Assembly: GCF_023715245.1 (NCBI RefSeq)
Contig: NZ_JAMBNV010000001.1
Coordinates: forward strand, 310,001-374,000
Length of the DNA: 64,000 nt
Reading direction: 5' to 3'
DNA from: Sporosarcina luteola
GTDB taxonomy: Bacteria; Bacillota; Bacilli; Bacillales_A; Planococcaceae
Positions 7,888 through 17,595 of this stretch are shown here, piece by piece (the stretch's first letter is position 1; every line of letters begins with the position of its first letter). Both the position numbers and the translations under genes were made by a program. The notes beneath the pieces were generated by a model. It saw only the letters and a list, made by a program, of their open reading frames with translations, was not told the origin of the DNA and did no database searches.

Positions 7888-9342
7888 ATGAAGAAAACGA
7901 AAAAATGGGTGAGTCCGAAATGGATCATCCTTATGGCCATTCTATTATTCACATTCCTATATGTAGGTGTGATTGTTTGGCATACATATAAACCGCTCCC
8001 GGATAATCTGAATTACAAGGGGGATATCCATTGGACCGACGATGTTGAGATGCTCACCGATTTGACGTACGCCCAAAACAAAAAAGGCGATGGGATGGTG
8101 CATGAGCTCTCCATCTTTGATGAAATCTACAAAATGATTGACGAGGCGGAGGAGTTCATCGTCCTTGATTTCTTCCTCATGGACCATTATACGGATGAAA
8201 AGATCGACTTTCCTAACATCACGGAAACGCTGACGGAGAAATTGATTAAAAAGAAAAAAGAGAATCCGAAAATGCCTATCATTTTTATTACCGACCCCCT
8301 CAATACTGGTTACGGCTCTTATGAATCGAAATGGTTCAGCCAAATGGAGGACGCCGGCATTGAAGTCGTCTATACCAATCTCGATGATCTGCGAGACTCG
8401 ACGCCTATCTATTCGGGGCTCTACCGGACTATCTTCCGCTGGGTAAACTTCGAAAAGGAAGGCTGGATCGCCAATGCAATGTCGAGCAAAGCACCGAAAA
8501 TGACGCTGAGATCCTATATGATCCTATTGAATGTGAAAGCGAACCACCGGAAGACGATGGTGACGGACAAGTCAGCAATCGTGACGTCAGGCAATCCGCA
8601 TGACGCGAGCGGCCTCCATGGCAATGTCGCCTTGAAAGTGAAAGGCGCAGGCATTTTAAATGATATTTTAGAGGCAGAGGAAGCGGTCGTCCGCTATACA
8701 AATGGCGGCTCCTTGCCGCGTGTGAATACTGAGGAGGAGCCCGGCGGCGATTATGCAGTCCAATACTTGACGGAAAAGAAGATCCACGATGCACTTCTCG
8801 GCGACATTGCCGCAGCCCAAGAAGGGGATACGATCCGCATGGGCATGTTTTTTATTGCAATGCCTGATATCGTTCAGGCGATTGTCGATGCATCGAATCG
8901 CGGCGTCCATGTCCAAATGATTTTGGATCCGAATGAAAACTCGTTCGGCAATGAGAAGTCGGGCTTGCCGAACCGTCCAGTTCTTCAGAAGATGATGGAC
9001 GAGACGGATGGGGAGCTCGATGTCCGGTGGTACAATACGGTCGTCGGACAATACCATACGAAGCTCGTCGTTGTCCAGACGAAGCAGGAAACGTATATTA
9101 CGAACGGCTCTGCGAATTTGACGGATCGGACGCTGAACAATTACAACTTAGAGGCAAATTTGAGGGTCGTCGCGTTGAATGACAGCGAGCTAGTCGAAGA
9201 CATCGATGACTATTTCGACCGTCTTTGGAACAATGAAGACGCTCTTTACACACTCGATTTCAAGGAGTATCAAGATGGATTCACATTCTTCCAACGGGGC
9301 ATCTACCGCCTTCAGGAATTATTAAAACTGACAACCTATTAA
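7888..9342 (+). CDS. Membrane-anchored phospholipase D-like / cardiolipin synthase-like protein
   Basis: 484 residues. One N-terminal membrane helix lies at about 12-31 (WIILMAILLFTFLYVGVIVW). Two HKD phosphodiesterase motifs follow: HRKTMVTD near residue 217 and YHTKLVVV near residue 386, each followed by a GN or GSAN turn (VTSGNPHD; TNGSANLTDR). Both catalytic His-Lys pairs are intact, so phosphatidyl transfer or phospholipid hydrolysis at the membrane surface is expected. The single N-terminal helix and extra insert at about 165-200 differ from standard ClsA, which has two helices. ATG 7888 is used, and the upstream GGGGTTGATTG serves weakly as a binding site. Confidence 0.85.
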   Translation: MKKTKKWVSPKWIILMAILLFTFLYVGVIVWHTYKPLPDNLNYKGDIHWTDDVEMLTDLTYAQNKKGDGMVHELSIFDEIYKMIDEAEEFIVLDFFLMDHYTDEKIDFPNITETLTEKLIKKKKENPKMPIIFITDPLNTGYGSYESKWFSQMEDAGIEVVYTNLDDLRDSTPIYSGLYRTIFRWVNFEKEGWIANAMSSKAPKMTLRSYMILLNVKANHRKTMVTDKSAIVTSGNPHDASGLHGNVALKVKGAGILNDILEAEEAVVRYTNGGSLPRVNTEEEPGGDYAVQYLTEKKIHDALLGDIAAAQEGDTIRMGMFFIAMPDIVQAIVDASNRGVHVQMILDPNENSFGNEKSGLPNRPVLQKMMDETDGELDVRWYNTVVGQYHTKLVVVQTKQETYITNGSANLTDRTLNNYNLEANLRVVALNDSELVEDIDDYFDRLWNNEDALYTLDFKEYQDGFTFFQRGIYRLQELLKLTTY

Positions 9343-9349
9343 ACGCCCA

Positions 9350-9394
9350 AAAAGGCTGTCCACGAACAGGAATCCCGTTCGTCGGCAGCCTTTT
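9350..9394. terminator. Bidirectional terminator
   Basis: AAAAGGCTG/CAGCCTTTT outer stem with an ACGAAC/GTTCGT inner stem. It lies between convergent genes. Confidence 0.8.
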
Positions 9395-9396
9395 CT

Positions 9397-9585
9397 TTAT
9401 TCGGGAAGATCAGCAAGTTGTTTGTTCAGTTCGGCCAGTCTTTCTTCCATCGCGGCAAGGCGCTGCTCCGCTTTATGGACTGAATCCGCGTGACCTGTCG
9501 ACTCCAGTTTCTCCACGTCGCCCTGCAAGCTGATATAATCCATTTTCAATTCCGCGATTGCTGATTCAATCTGTCGTTTATTCAT
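9397..9585 (-). CDS. Small coiled-coil protein (SE1832-like, tentative)
   Basis: 62 residues from the ATG at 9585, preceded by GGGGG. A further ATG at 9600 lies inside that site and is unlikely. The protein is almost wholly helical, with heptad-like leucines (IAELKMDYISLQGDVEKLE ... RLAELNKQLADL) suggesting a coiled coil. It has no membrane segment and no catalytic motif. It resembles a short protein conserved in Staphylococcus and Bacillales under an SE-number family name, recalled without a search. Function unknown. Confidence 0.7.
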   Translation of the reverse strand: MNKRQIESAIAELKMDYISLQGDVEKLESTGHADSVHKAEQRLAAMEERLAELNKQLADLPE

Positions 9586-9609
9586 AAGGAAAACCCCCAT
9601 CGTTTTCCT

Positions 9610-10686
9610 TCAGTGTAGCATATCCGACAGCGCTTTTCCGCCCGCTCCGCGTTTTGGGTGTTCCAATAAATAATGGATTGTCTCGACAATTTTATCTTTC
9701 CCGTTGCCGAGCCCAAGCGATAGTTGGCGTTCAATCGAGCGTTTTCTCAATGGTTCATGCAGCAGCGGCTCCATGATGGCATTCAGCAGATTCGACTGCT
9801 TCACTTTCCTGCCGAGACCGAGATGGACGAATCCATGCTGTTCTTTCGGAAATGCAAGTCCAAGCTCGAAATCGTTCTGGGAGAGCACGACGCACGGGAT
9901 GCCCATGACTGCGACTTCATAAGGCATATAGCCCGATGCGCATAAAACCACGTCCGCTGTCGCGTAGACTTCGGCCATATTGTACGGCGGCTGCTGGACA
10001 ACCGTGTTGCGTCTTCCGAGCGCCATCATCCGGAGTGTGCTGACGTCATGAGAATAACACTCACCGACGAGGATAGTCACTTTCAACGGAATCTGCAGCT
10101 GGGACACATGCCGGAGTGCGCGGTATGTCAAATTCCCTTCATCCTCTTCGCCGAACGAAATGACGAGATGGGGGAGGGGGCCCGGGGCACTTTTCCGCAA
10201 ACCGGATTTTTCAACAGATGTCAGTGTTGGATCGGCAATGAAAAGCTGGCGATCAATTATAATATGCTCCGCATGCTCTTCAATCGTCTCCTCTAGGAGT
10301 GTCTGAAATACGAAGTCCGCTTGATTTTTTCCATCCCCGAAATCATCGAAATGCAATAGGGAAGGGACGATATTGCGGATTTTCTCCACTTCCTCGGAAA
10401 CTGTAGGGCCTGTATCACGGATGAGGAGGTCAGGACGGATGAGTGTCAATGTCTGTATGAGATTGGCCTTTTTACCGATCGTAATCGATTTAAAGCCATC
10501 GGGAGGTGAAGGGGAGTTTTCACCGACGATGAATAGGACGTTCACTTCTTTCGCGATGTCCTTAGCGAGCACGGATGCCCTTTTTGCCGGGTACGAACCT
10601 TTGCCGTCCGACCTTGCAATGTAAAATGCAACAGTTTTCTTTTTTGAGTTTTCTATTGGAATCACCCTTTCTATTCCTGTGTACAA
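9610..10686 (-). CDS. PseG/SpsG-like UDP-sugar hydrolase or glycosyltransferase family protein
   Basis: 358 residues with a GT-B-like layout. The N-terminal half includes the YIARSDGKGSYPAKRASVLAK segment, and the C-terminal half carries the donor-binding segment ADVVLCASGYMPYEVAVMGIP (split here), similar to PseG and MurG families. Such proteins make nonulosonic-acid sugars or move glycosyl groups. No partner genes for pseudaminic or legionaminic acid lie nearby, so the role is open. The start is TTG 10686 with AAAGGAGAG six bases upstream. Confidence 0.65.
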   Translation of the reverse strand: MYTGIERVIPIENSKKKTVAFYIARSDGKGSYPAKRASVLAKDIAKEVNVLFIVGENSPSPPDGFKSITIGKKANLIQTLTLIRPDLLIRDTGPTVSEEVEKIRNIVPSLLHFDDFGDGKNQADFVFQTLLEETIEEHAEHIIIDRQLFIADPTLTSVEKSGLRKSAPGPLPHLVISFGEEDEGNLTYRALRHVSQLQIPLKVTILVGECYSHDVSTLRMMALGRRNTVVQQPPYNMAEVYATADVVLCASGYMPYEVAVMGIPCVVLSQNDFELGLAFPKEQHGFVHLGLGRKVKQSNLLNAIMEPLLHEPLRKRSIERQLSLGLGNGKDKIVETIHYLLEHPKRGAGGKALSDMLH

Positions 10687-10800
10687 ACTACTCTCCTTTT
10701 CACCCTATGTTTTGAAAAAACGAGTTATGTACAAATACGTTGAATGAAAAAGGAATTGTGATAAACTATCACTTATTCTTACTGAAACGAGGTGTTTCCG

Positions 10801-12735
10801 TTGTTCGATTCTTTATTGTTCGACTTGATGCTCGTCATCTTGATCGGAATGCTTTCCCAATGGATCGCATGGAAATACCGCATGCCCGCAATCGTCGTCA
10901 TGGCACTTGCGGGATTGCTCGTCGGTCCGGTATTCGGATTGATCAATCCGCAAGAAAGCATGGGGGATTTATTTGGCCCGATCATCACGTTTGCAGTCGC
11001 TATCATTCTTTTTGAAGGAAGCTTAAATCTGGATGTTAGGGAAATTAAAGGATTCAGCAAACCTGTCGGAAGGATTGTTACAATCGGGGCATTCATCGCT
11101 TGGATTGCCGGCTCGTTGGCGGCGCATTATTTGGCGGGTCTTTCATGGGAGGTCTCTTTCATTATCGGAGGTTTGTTCATCGTGACCGGCCCGACAGTGA
11201 TTCTGCCTTTATTGCGGCAGGCGAAGTTGAAACCGCGGCCAGCGGCAATCTTGAAATGGGAAGGGATTGTCGTCGATCCGTTCGGTGCATTGCTCGCCGT
11301 GTTTGCATTTGAATTTATTAAATTCATTAACGCCGAAGTGACGTTGAAGGCGTTGTTGCTCTTCTTCGCAGCTTCCGCGTTTGCAGTCCTTCTCGGATGG
11401 TTCGCGGCATTGTTCATCGGGAACGCTTTCGAGCGGGGAAGTATCCCAGAGTTTCTAAAGGCGCCGATCCTTTTCGTCATCGTGCTGTTCACCTTTGTCT
11501 TTGCGGATGAAATCATGCATGAAACGGGTTTGCTTGCCGTTACGGCGATGGGGATGAAGATGGCGAATATGCGCCTGACGACATTGAATGATGTGCGTCA
11601 CTTCAAAGAGAACATTTCTGTACTGCTTATCTCAGGAATATTCGTCATGCTGACCGCGTCTCTAGATCCGAAAATCTTGATTGAAATTTTCAACCCGGCC
11701 ATCATGTTGTATGTTGCGGCGATGCTGTTTGTCGTCCGGCCATTATCGATCTGGATTTCCACGATCGGGACGGATTTGAATGTCCGTGAAAAACTGCTGA
11801 TCGGCTGGATTGCGCCAAGGGGAATTGTCGCGCTGACTGTGTCGGGGTATTTTGCCTCCATCTTGTTGGAAAATGGCTATGAAGATGCGGAGCTGCTCAC
11901 CGCCCTGACGTTTGCGCTCGTCCTATCAACAGTCGTGCTGCACGGATTCTCAATTGGGTTCATTGCCAGGAAGCTGAATCTGACAACGACCGAAGAATCT
12001 GGGGTCGCCATCATAGGCGGAACGCGATTTGCGGCTGAGATGGCGCAATCGATTAAAGATACAGGGAATGAAGTTCTACTCATCGATCAATCGTGGGCGG
12101 CGCTTGCAGATGCAAGAAAGCGCGGACTTGATAGTTATATAGGGGATATCCTGTCTGAGCAGGTTGAATATCATATCGATTTGACACCCTACCGGTATAT
12201 GCTGGCGATGACGAAGGTGGATCTGTACAACGCGCATGTTTGTGCAGACTTTGAGCCGGATCTGGGACGGGATCAATTATTCCAAACGGCCTTCCATGTC
12301 GGAAAAGACGTCGAAGCATTCACGGTTATTGGCGGACAGACGTTGTTTTCCCCGTCCATCTCGATCTACAGTCTGGAGGAGCGGATGCATGCAGGGCACG
12401 TCATCCGGAAGACGCTCATCACAAAGCAATATAGCTACACGCAATATTTGCGTGAACGGGATGATAAATCGATTCTGCTTTATATTTTGCGGGCTGATGG
12501 CTCCATTGAATTCTTCACGCCGAACGTTGAATTGCAGGCGAACGCGGGAGACGCGGTGATCTCCTTGTCTTCTCCGGCGAAAACGATCGAGCGGGTGAAG
12601 GAGCGGTTGGAAGAGGAGAATGGCGACACGGAAATACCGTACGAAAAATTGGAAGAGATGTTCGCCGAAGATCCCTCTACAGGCAAGCGGGACATCCCGG
12701 GAGAGGCCCCGAAGTCGAATGGGAACTCCAAGTAA
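10801..12735 (+). CDS. CPA1-family cation/proton antiporter with TrkA-like C-terminal domain
   Basis: 644 residues from TTG 10801, where GAGGTG at 10789-10794 has the right spacing; GTG 10792 overlaps that site. About 12 membrane helices fill residues 1-400. They include GPTVILPLLRQAK and the WIAPRGIVALTVSGYFAS segments typical of NhaP-type exchangers. The C-terminal cytosolic half holds a TrkA-N-like Rossmann segment (GVAIIGGTRFAAEMAQ) and a TrkA-C-like region. This arrangement suggests nucleotide- or ligand-gated Na+/H+ or K+/H+ exchange for pH and salt balance. Ion specificity cannot be read from sequence. Confidence 0.85.
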   Translation: MFDSLLFDLMLVILIGMLSQWIAWKYRMPAIVVMALAGLLVGPVFGLINPQESMGDLFGPIITFAVAIILFEGSLNLDVREIKGFSKPVGRIVTIGAFIAWIAGSLAAHYLAGLSWEVSFIIGGLFIVTGPTVILPLLRQAKLKPRPAAILKWEGIVVDPFGALLAVFAFEFIKFINAEVTLKALLLFFAASAFAVLLGWFAALFIGNAFERGSIPEFLKAPILFVIVLFTFVFADEIMHETGLLAVTAMGMKMANMRLTTLNDVRHFKENISVLLISGIFVMLTASLDPKILIEIFNPAIMLYVAAMLFVVRPLSIWISTIGTDLNVREKLLIGWIAPRGIVALTVSGYFASILLENGYEDAELLTALTFALVLSTVVLHGFSIGFIARKLNLTTTEESGVAIIGGTRFAAEMAQSIKDTGNEVLLIDQSWAALADARKRGLDSYIGDILSEQVEYHIDLTPYRYMLAMTKVDLYNAHVCADFEPDLGRDQLFQTAFHVGKDVEAFTVIGGQTLFSPSISIYSLEERMHAGHVIRKTLITKQYSYTQYLRERDDKSILLYILRADGSIEFFTPNVELQANAGDAVISLSSPAKTIERVKERLEEENGDTEIPYEKLEEMFAEDPSTGKRDIPGEAPKSNGNSK

Positions 12736-12811
12736 GCTTATTTTCAGGCAATAGTGTCAAATGTTATGGTACGATTGTCATTGTGAACACAGCTTTAAGG
12801 AGGATGGACCA

Positions 12812-13375
12812 GTGAAAGTTTTGTTTGTGGACGGGACCATTATCGGTAGTAAAACGGGCGCGGTGCTTGACGCGGTCGAGGAATATGTGAGGGTAGCAAG
12901 TGGTGATTTCCAAATTGAACGGATGAAAATGGCGGATTATGATCATCAATTCGTCGATGGACGTCCGTCGGAACAATATAACGAAGACATGCAGGAAATG
13001 GTTCGGAAGTTTGAAGAGGCGGATGCATATATCATTGCAACGCCGATCTTCCAAGGTTCCATTCCGGGCGTGTTGAAAAATGCATTCGACATGCTGCATC
13101 CGCATGCAATGCGCTACAAGCCGGTTTCAATCGTCGCGAATGGCGGCACGTACCAGCATCATCTCGTTCCTGAAAATCAGCTGAAGCCGATTTTAGATTA
13201 CTTCCGCTGTCTCGTAACACCGAATTTCGTCTACACCCATTCAGGCCATTTCGATCAGGATAACCGCATCATTGATGAAGATGTGCATAACCGCCTGCGC
13301 GAGTTGGCAAGGGTGTTTGCGAAGTATACAGAGATGAGCCAAGATCTATCGAAAGATGTATTGGATGCGAATTGA
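12812..13375 (+). CDS. NADPH-dependent FMN reductase family protein
   Basis: 187 residues from GTG 12812, with AAGGAGG at 12797-12803. Flavodoxin-like fold: FVDGTIIGSKTG near the N-terminus for FMN phosphate, the characteristic ATPIFQGSIPGVLKNAFD segment near residue 75-92, and ANGGTYQHH near 110. It reduces FMN or azo/quinone substrates with NADPH. A strong terminator follows, so it appears to be transcribed alone or with the antiporter upstream, which is only 76 bases away. Confidence 0.85.
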   Translation: MKVLFVDGTIIGSKTGAVLDAVEEYVRVASGDFQIERMKMADYDHQFVDGRPSEQYNEDMQEMVRKFEEADAYIIATPIFQGSIPGVLKNAFDMLHPHAMRYKPVSIVANGGTYQHHLVPENQLKPILDYFRCLVTPNFVYTHSGHFDQDNRIIDEDVHNRLRELARVFAKYTEMSQDLSKDVLDAN

Positions 13376-13386
13376 ATCTTATTAGT

Positions 13387-13433
13387 GGCTGTCACAGTAA
13401 GTCGGAAATCGACTTTCTGTGGCAGCTTTTTTT
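13387..13433 (+). terminator. Rho-independent terminator
   Basis: GGCTGTCACAG / CTGTGGCAGC arms with inner AAGTCG/CGACTT pairing, then seven T residues. Confidence 0.85.
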
Positions 13434-13533
13434 AGTGGGAGTGGACCCGCGGCCAAAGCACGCCAGTTCCGCCAAGCATGCAACGAAACGCGTTCTCCCT
13501 TATAATAAAAGTATGTAGAAAGGGGATTTATTC

Positions 13534-15702
13534 ATGTCCAAATCAGTAGTGTTGGCCGAAAAGCCATCCGTAGCGAGGGATATCGCGCGGGTGCTCGGCT
13601 GTAATAAAAAAGGAAATGGCTTTTTAGAAGGCACAAAATATATCGTCACATGGGCGCTAGGGCATCTTGTGACGCATGCCGATCCGGAAGGGTATGGCAA
13701 TGAATATAAGGAATGGAAGCTTGAGTACTTACCGATTATTCCAGAGCCCTTCAAGCTAACGCCGATCCGCCAGACGACGAAACAGTTCAATGCAGTCAAG
13801 GCGCAGCTTCGGCGCAGTGATGTGAATGAAGTCATCATCGCGACGGACGCGGGACGTGAAGGAGAACTTGTCGCTCGCTGGATTTTGGAGATGGCGAAGA
13901 ACCGCAAGCCCGTGAAACGGCTTTGGATATCGTCTGTCACTGACAAAGCGATTAAGGACGGCTTCAATAATTTGAAGGACGGCCGCCAATACGAGAACTT
14001 GTTTGAGGCGGCGGTTGCGCGTGCAGAGGCGGACTGGGTTGTCGGAATCAATGCGACGCGCGCCTTGACGGTGAAATACAATGCGCAATTGTCCACGGGG
14101 CGTGTCCAGACGCCGACACTCGCTATGATTGCGGAGCGGGAAAAGCAAATCCGCGAATTCAGACCGAAGTCATATTACGGTTTGCAGGCGTTGACCGAAA
14201 CGGCGAGGTTCACATGGTCAGATAAAGCGGGACAAACGCAATCGTTTAATAAAGAAGCGATTGAAAAACTATTGACGAAGCTTGACGGGGCTCATTCCGG
14301 AAAGGTGGTCGACGTGAAGACGACACCGAAGCAGCAGCCGGCACCTCCTTTATTCGATTTGACAGAATTGCAGAAGGAAGCGCATAAACGCTGGTCATGG
14401 TCTGCGAAAGAGACGTTATCGACACTCCAAAACCTATACGAGCGGCATAAAGCGGTGACGTATCCGCGGACCGACTCGAAGCATTTAACGTCAGACATGG
14501 AAGGGACGCTGAAGGAACGTATTAAAGCTGTCGACATCGGGCCATACCGGAAATCGGTCAATGTATTATTGCGATCGAATGCAGTGAAGCCGCAGAAAGG
14601 CGTCATTGACGACAAGCGCGTATCCGATCACCATGCGATCATCCCGACGGAAGAGACGCCGATCTATCAAAACCTGTCCGATAAGGAACAGCGTTTATAT
14701 GATCTTATTGTCAAACGGTTCCTAGCCGTCTTCTTCGGTCCGTTCCGCTTTGAGCAAGTTACTGCCGAGATGGACGTGAGCGGGGAGATGTTCAAAGCAA
14801 AAGGAAGGACAGTCACGGACGAAGGGTGGAAGGCGGTTTATTCCACGGACGAAGAAGAGGAAGATACAGACCGGTTGCCGTCATTCACGAAAGGCGCTGA
14901 AGTGAAAATCCGAGCAATCGTCATGACGGATGGACAGACAAAACCGCCGGCACGTTTCAATGAAGGGACATTGCTCGCGGCAATGGAAAACCCTGCGCAG
15001 TTCATGGCGGGGGAATCAAAGGATCTCATCAAGACGCTTGGCGAGACAGGCGGCCTCGGAACAGTTGCGACTCGCGCTGACATTATCGAGAAGCTGTTCA
15101 GCTCCTTCGTCATCGAGAAAAAAGGGAATGATATCTTCACGACGTCAAAAGGCAGGCAGCTGCTTGAACTCGTTCCGGAAGATTTGAAATCCCCGGCTTT
15201 GACGGCTGAATGGGAGCAAAGCTTGACGAAAATCGCCAACGGTAAATTGAGAAAAGAAGCATTCATGAAAGAGATGGTGGACTTCTCGAAGAAGACCGTC
15301 AGCGAAATCAAAACGGACGATAAAAAGTTTAAACACGATAATGTGACGGGGAAAATGTGCCCGGATTGCGGGAAGCCGTTGCTTGAAGTGAATGGCAAAC
15401 GCGGCAAAATGCTCGTCTGCCAGGACAGGGAATGCGGTCATCGCCGCAATGTCTCCCAATTGACGAATGCGCGATGCCCGAACTGTAAGAAGAAGCTTGA
15501 ATTACGGGGCGAAGGGGACGGAAGGATTTTCGTCTGCAAATGCGGACATAGAGAAAAACTTTCAGCCTTTGAAAAACGCCGCGCGCAGTCCGGAGGCAAA
15601 AAGGCAGACAAGCGCGACGTGCAGAAGTTCATGAAAAAGCAGGAGGAAGAGCCTGTGAATACGGCATTGGCGGATGCTTTGAAAAAAATGTTCGATAAGT
15701 GA
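13534..15702 (+). CDS. topB: DNA topoisomerase III (type IA)
   Basis: 722 residues, the normal length for Bacillales TopB. The Toprim domain starts at once (VLAEKPSVARDIA) and carries DAGREGE at 105-111 for Mg binding. The active-site tyrosine is Tyr310 in TYPRTDSKHL. The decatenation-type core continues to about 590. Two C-terminal zinc-ribbon-like modules follow (CPDCGKPLL ... CGH and CPNCKKKLE ... CKCGH), although the third cysteine pair differs between them. It relaxes and unlinks DNA through a transient single-strand break. GAAAGGGG precedes ATG 13534, and TATAAT near 13501 may be its -10 box. Confidence 0.96.
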   Translation: MSKSVVLAEKPSVARDIARVLGCNKKGNGFLEGTKYIVTWALGHLVTHADPEGYGNEYKEWKLEYLPIIPEPFKLTPIRQTTKQFNAVKAQLRRSDVNEVIIATDAGREGELVARWILEMAKNRKPVKRLWISSVTDKAIKDGFNNLKDGRQYENLFEAAVARAEADWVVGINATRALTVKYNAQLSTGRVQTPTLAMIAEREKQIREFRPKSYYGLQALTETARFTWSDKAGQTQSFNKEAIEKLLTKLDGAHSGKVVDVKTTPKQQPAPPLFDLTELQKEAHKRWSWSAKETLSTLQNLYERHKAVTYPRTDSKHLTSDMEGTLKERIKAVDIGPYRKSVNVLLRSNAVKPQKGVIDDKRVSDHHAIIPTEETPIYQNLSDKEQRLYDLIVKRFLAVFFGPFRFEQVTAEMDVSGEMFKAKGRTVTDEGWKAVYSTDEEEEDTDRLPSFTKGAEVKIRAIVMTDGQTKPPARFNEGTLLAAMENPAQFMAGESKDLIKTLGETGGLGTVATRADIIEKLFSSFVIEKKGNDIFTTSKGRQLLELVPEDLKSPALTAEWEQSLTKIANGKLRKEAFMKEMVDFSKKTVSEIKTDDKKFKHDNVTGKMCPDCGKPLLEVNGKRGKMLVCQDRECGHRRNVSQLTNARCPNCKKKLELRGEGDGRIFVCKCGHREKLSAFEKRRAQSGGKKADKRDVQKFMKKQEEEPVNTALADALKKMFDK

Positions 15703-15902
15703 TGCGAAACTGGAACTCCAAATCTGCTCACTTAGTAATGGTCGAAAAAATAGAAAACCTGTCGAAAAAGTAGGTACAAACAATCAGTCAGAAGTACCTT
15801 TCGAATAATCAGACTTTGGCTCTTTCGCAGGATGTTTCCATATGTGGAAAATGGATATAATACACATAACTGAAAGTGGATACGTATCGGGAGGTGAGTA
15901 AC

Positions 15903-16502
15903 ATGAATGCCATCATGACGTTTGCGTCCGCTGCAGACCAAATGCAGCGATATGACGCAGTGAAACGCAGAAATGCCGAACAAGCCTATCATCGCCAGGC
16001 GGACTACAACGGCCGAAACCAGAAGACGCTCGATGACTTGGAAGCATTGCTGTTAGGGAAGAAGGAACCGGAAGCGGTTTCCGAAATTCGAGAGTTCAAG
16101 AAACTGGATGCCGGGCAAGTGAAGCAGATCGCCCTTCCTCTCGGGAAAACGCTGGAAGAGACGATTGATGCATGGCGGGACGTCCGCAGGGAAGCGATTT
16201 CTGTCCAGGAACCGACGATCGCGGATCAACAGCTGGCAGCAACCGCTTCTGCCAAGATCATGGAAACGGAAGCGAGACTCGCCCTCCAGAAGCGCGAGCA
16301 ATCGCAAATAGAGGCAGAAGCGCACCAGGCAAAGGCGGACGCGTTCAAGGTGGCATCCATGGATCTCCCGACTGATCTTGAACGGGAAGTGCTATTGGAA
16401 CAAAAACGCTTTGCAAAGGCGATTTCTGCCTACTCAATCCAAGTGGAAGCGAAGAGCCAAGGGTTTATTGCCGAATGGCCGAGTATTAATAAAATAGCCT
16501 GA
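15903..16502 (+). CDS. Hypothetical helical protein, 199 residues
   Basis: I do not recognise this protein. The start is ATG 15903 with a strong GGGAGGTGA 5 bases upstream, so translation is likely. It is rich in Ala, Glu, Gln and Lys, has no membrane segment and no cysteine, and looks almost wholly alpha-helical. Residues 110-170 read like a coiled coil (IMETEARLALQKREQSQIE then AEAHQAKADAF). It stands alone between topB and a terminator. It could be a structural or phage-derived protein, but nothing in the neighbourhood points to a role. Confidence 0.6.
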   Translation: MNAIMTFASAADQMQRYDAVKRRNAEQAYHRQADYNGRNQKTLDDLEALLLGKKEPEAVSEIREFKKLDAGQVKQIALPLGKTLEETIDAWRDVRREAISVQEPTIADQQLAATASAKIMETEARLALQKREQSQIEAEAHQAKADAFKVASMDLPTDLEREVLLEQKRFAKAISAYSIQVEAKSQGFIAEWPSINKIA

Positions 16503-16506
16503 TAAG

Positions 16507-16536
16507 GAAGGGTCGCCAGTTAATGGCGGCCCTTTT
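16507..16536 (+). terminator. Rho-independent terminator
   Basis: AAGGGTCGCC/GGCGGCCCTT hairpin followed by TTGATC; moderate T-run. Confidence 0.65.
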
Positions 16537-16561
16537 GATCATCAGAAAGGGATATTCTATT

Positions 16562-16990
16562 ATGAAAATAAGAGAAGCATGCTCGTGTGATATTCCTCAA
16601 ATGGCCTTCTTGATGGGACAGTTAGGATATTCAACTACGGTTGAACAGATGAGGACACGTTTTGAAAAGATTAGTGCAGAACCTTCCTATCATACTCTCG
16701 TAATTGAAGTTGAAGGAAAAGTGGTTGGCATGTCTGGTTTGTGCACGGGGATCTTTTATGAGTCGGATGGTATATATGTCCGCATTGTTGCCTTTGTGGT
16801 CGATGATAACTATCGCAAAAAAGGTCTAGGCAAACTTTTATTGGCGGAGTCTGAAGAGTGGGCAATGAGCAAAGGGGCAGCTGGTATTGTGTTAAACAGT
16901 GGGAATCGAACCGAACGTATAGCAGCGCACGCTTTCTATAAGGCGATGGGATATCGGGAGAAGAGTACTGGTTTTACAAAGCAACTTTAA
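16562..16990 (+). CDS. GNAT family N-acetyltransferase
   Basis: 142 residues from ATG 16562, with AGAAAGGG upstream. Acetyl-CoA site: VDDNYRKKGLGKLLL at about 82-96, matching the Q/RxxGxG/A loop of the GNAT fold, followed by the A-motif helix and HAFYKAMGYREKS near the C-terminus. Substrate unknown. The coding sequence is more AT-rich than its neighbours topB and ybaK, which may mark acquisition. Confidence 0.88.
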   Translation: MKIREACSCDIPQMAFLMGQLGYSTTVEQMRTRFEKISAEPSYHTLVIEVEGKVVGMSGLCTGIFYESDGIYVRIVAFVVDDNYRKKGLGKLLLAESEEWAMSKGAAGIVLNSGNRTERIAAHAFYKAMGYREKSTGFTKQL

Positions 16991-17030
16991 TTTAAATTAG
17001 GAGAGTTCTTCAGGAGGTGGATGTGAACTT

Positions 17031-17522
17031 ATGGCGAAGCAGAAGAAACAAGTGAAGACGAATGCGGTGCGGCTATTGGACACTGAACAAGTGCCCTATG
17101 AGCTGATGGAATACGATACAGACGATGGCCAATTGGATGGCGTGTCGGTCGCTGCGAAGACGGGGCAAGCGGCGGAATCGGTCTACAAAACACTCGTGAC
17201 GATTGCCGGTCCGCGGGAGCTGTTCGTCTTCATCGTCCCGGTTGTGGAAGAGCTCGATTTGAAGAAAGCCGCGAAGGCGGCGGGCGTGAAGAAGCTCGAT
17301 ATGCTTCCGTTGAAAGATCTGACGAAAGAGACAGGATATGTCCGTGGCGGCTGTTCGGCGATTGGCATGAAGAAAAAATACCCGACCGTTATCGACGCTT
17401 CTGCTGAAAATTCGGACCAATTCGTCGTCAGTGCAGGGAAGCCTGGATTGCAGATGAAATTGTCTCCAAGGGACCTAGCGCTTATTGCCGATGCGTCTTT
17501 CAGCGCCGTCATTAAAGACTAA
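17031..17522 (+). CDS. ybaK: YbaK/EbsC-type Cys-tRNA(Pro) deacylase
   Basis: 163 residues, the usual length for this trans-editing enzyme, which hydrolyses Cys mischarged on tRNA-Pro. Seen are TKTGQ-like AAKTGQAAESVYKTLV at about 43-58, VKKLDMLPLKDL at 92-103, and the GGCSAIGMKKK substrate-pocket segment at about 111-121. ATG 17031 follows AGGAGGTG at 17012-17019. A stand-alone gene. Confidence 0.9.
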   Translation: MAKQKKQVKTNAVRLLDTEQVPYELMEYDTDDGQLDGVSVAAKTGQAAESVYKTLVTIAGPRELFVFIVPVVEELDLKKAAKAAGVKKLDMLPLKDLTKETGYVRGGCSAIGMKKKYPTVIDASAENSDQFVVSAGKPGLQMKLSPRDLALIADASFSAVIKD

Positions 17523-17595
17523 TCGCATGTATCTTGCCTTCTTGGCACGTGCTACAATATAGAAACAGAGAATTAGCTATCCTAGATGGAGTAGC

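Noticed and set aside
13440..13500. Another phased array before topB
   Set aside because: Only two weak GGCCAAA/CGCCAAG words near 20 bp apart. Too few units to support.
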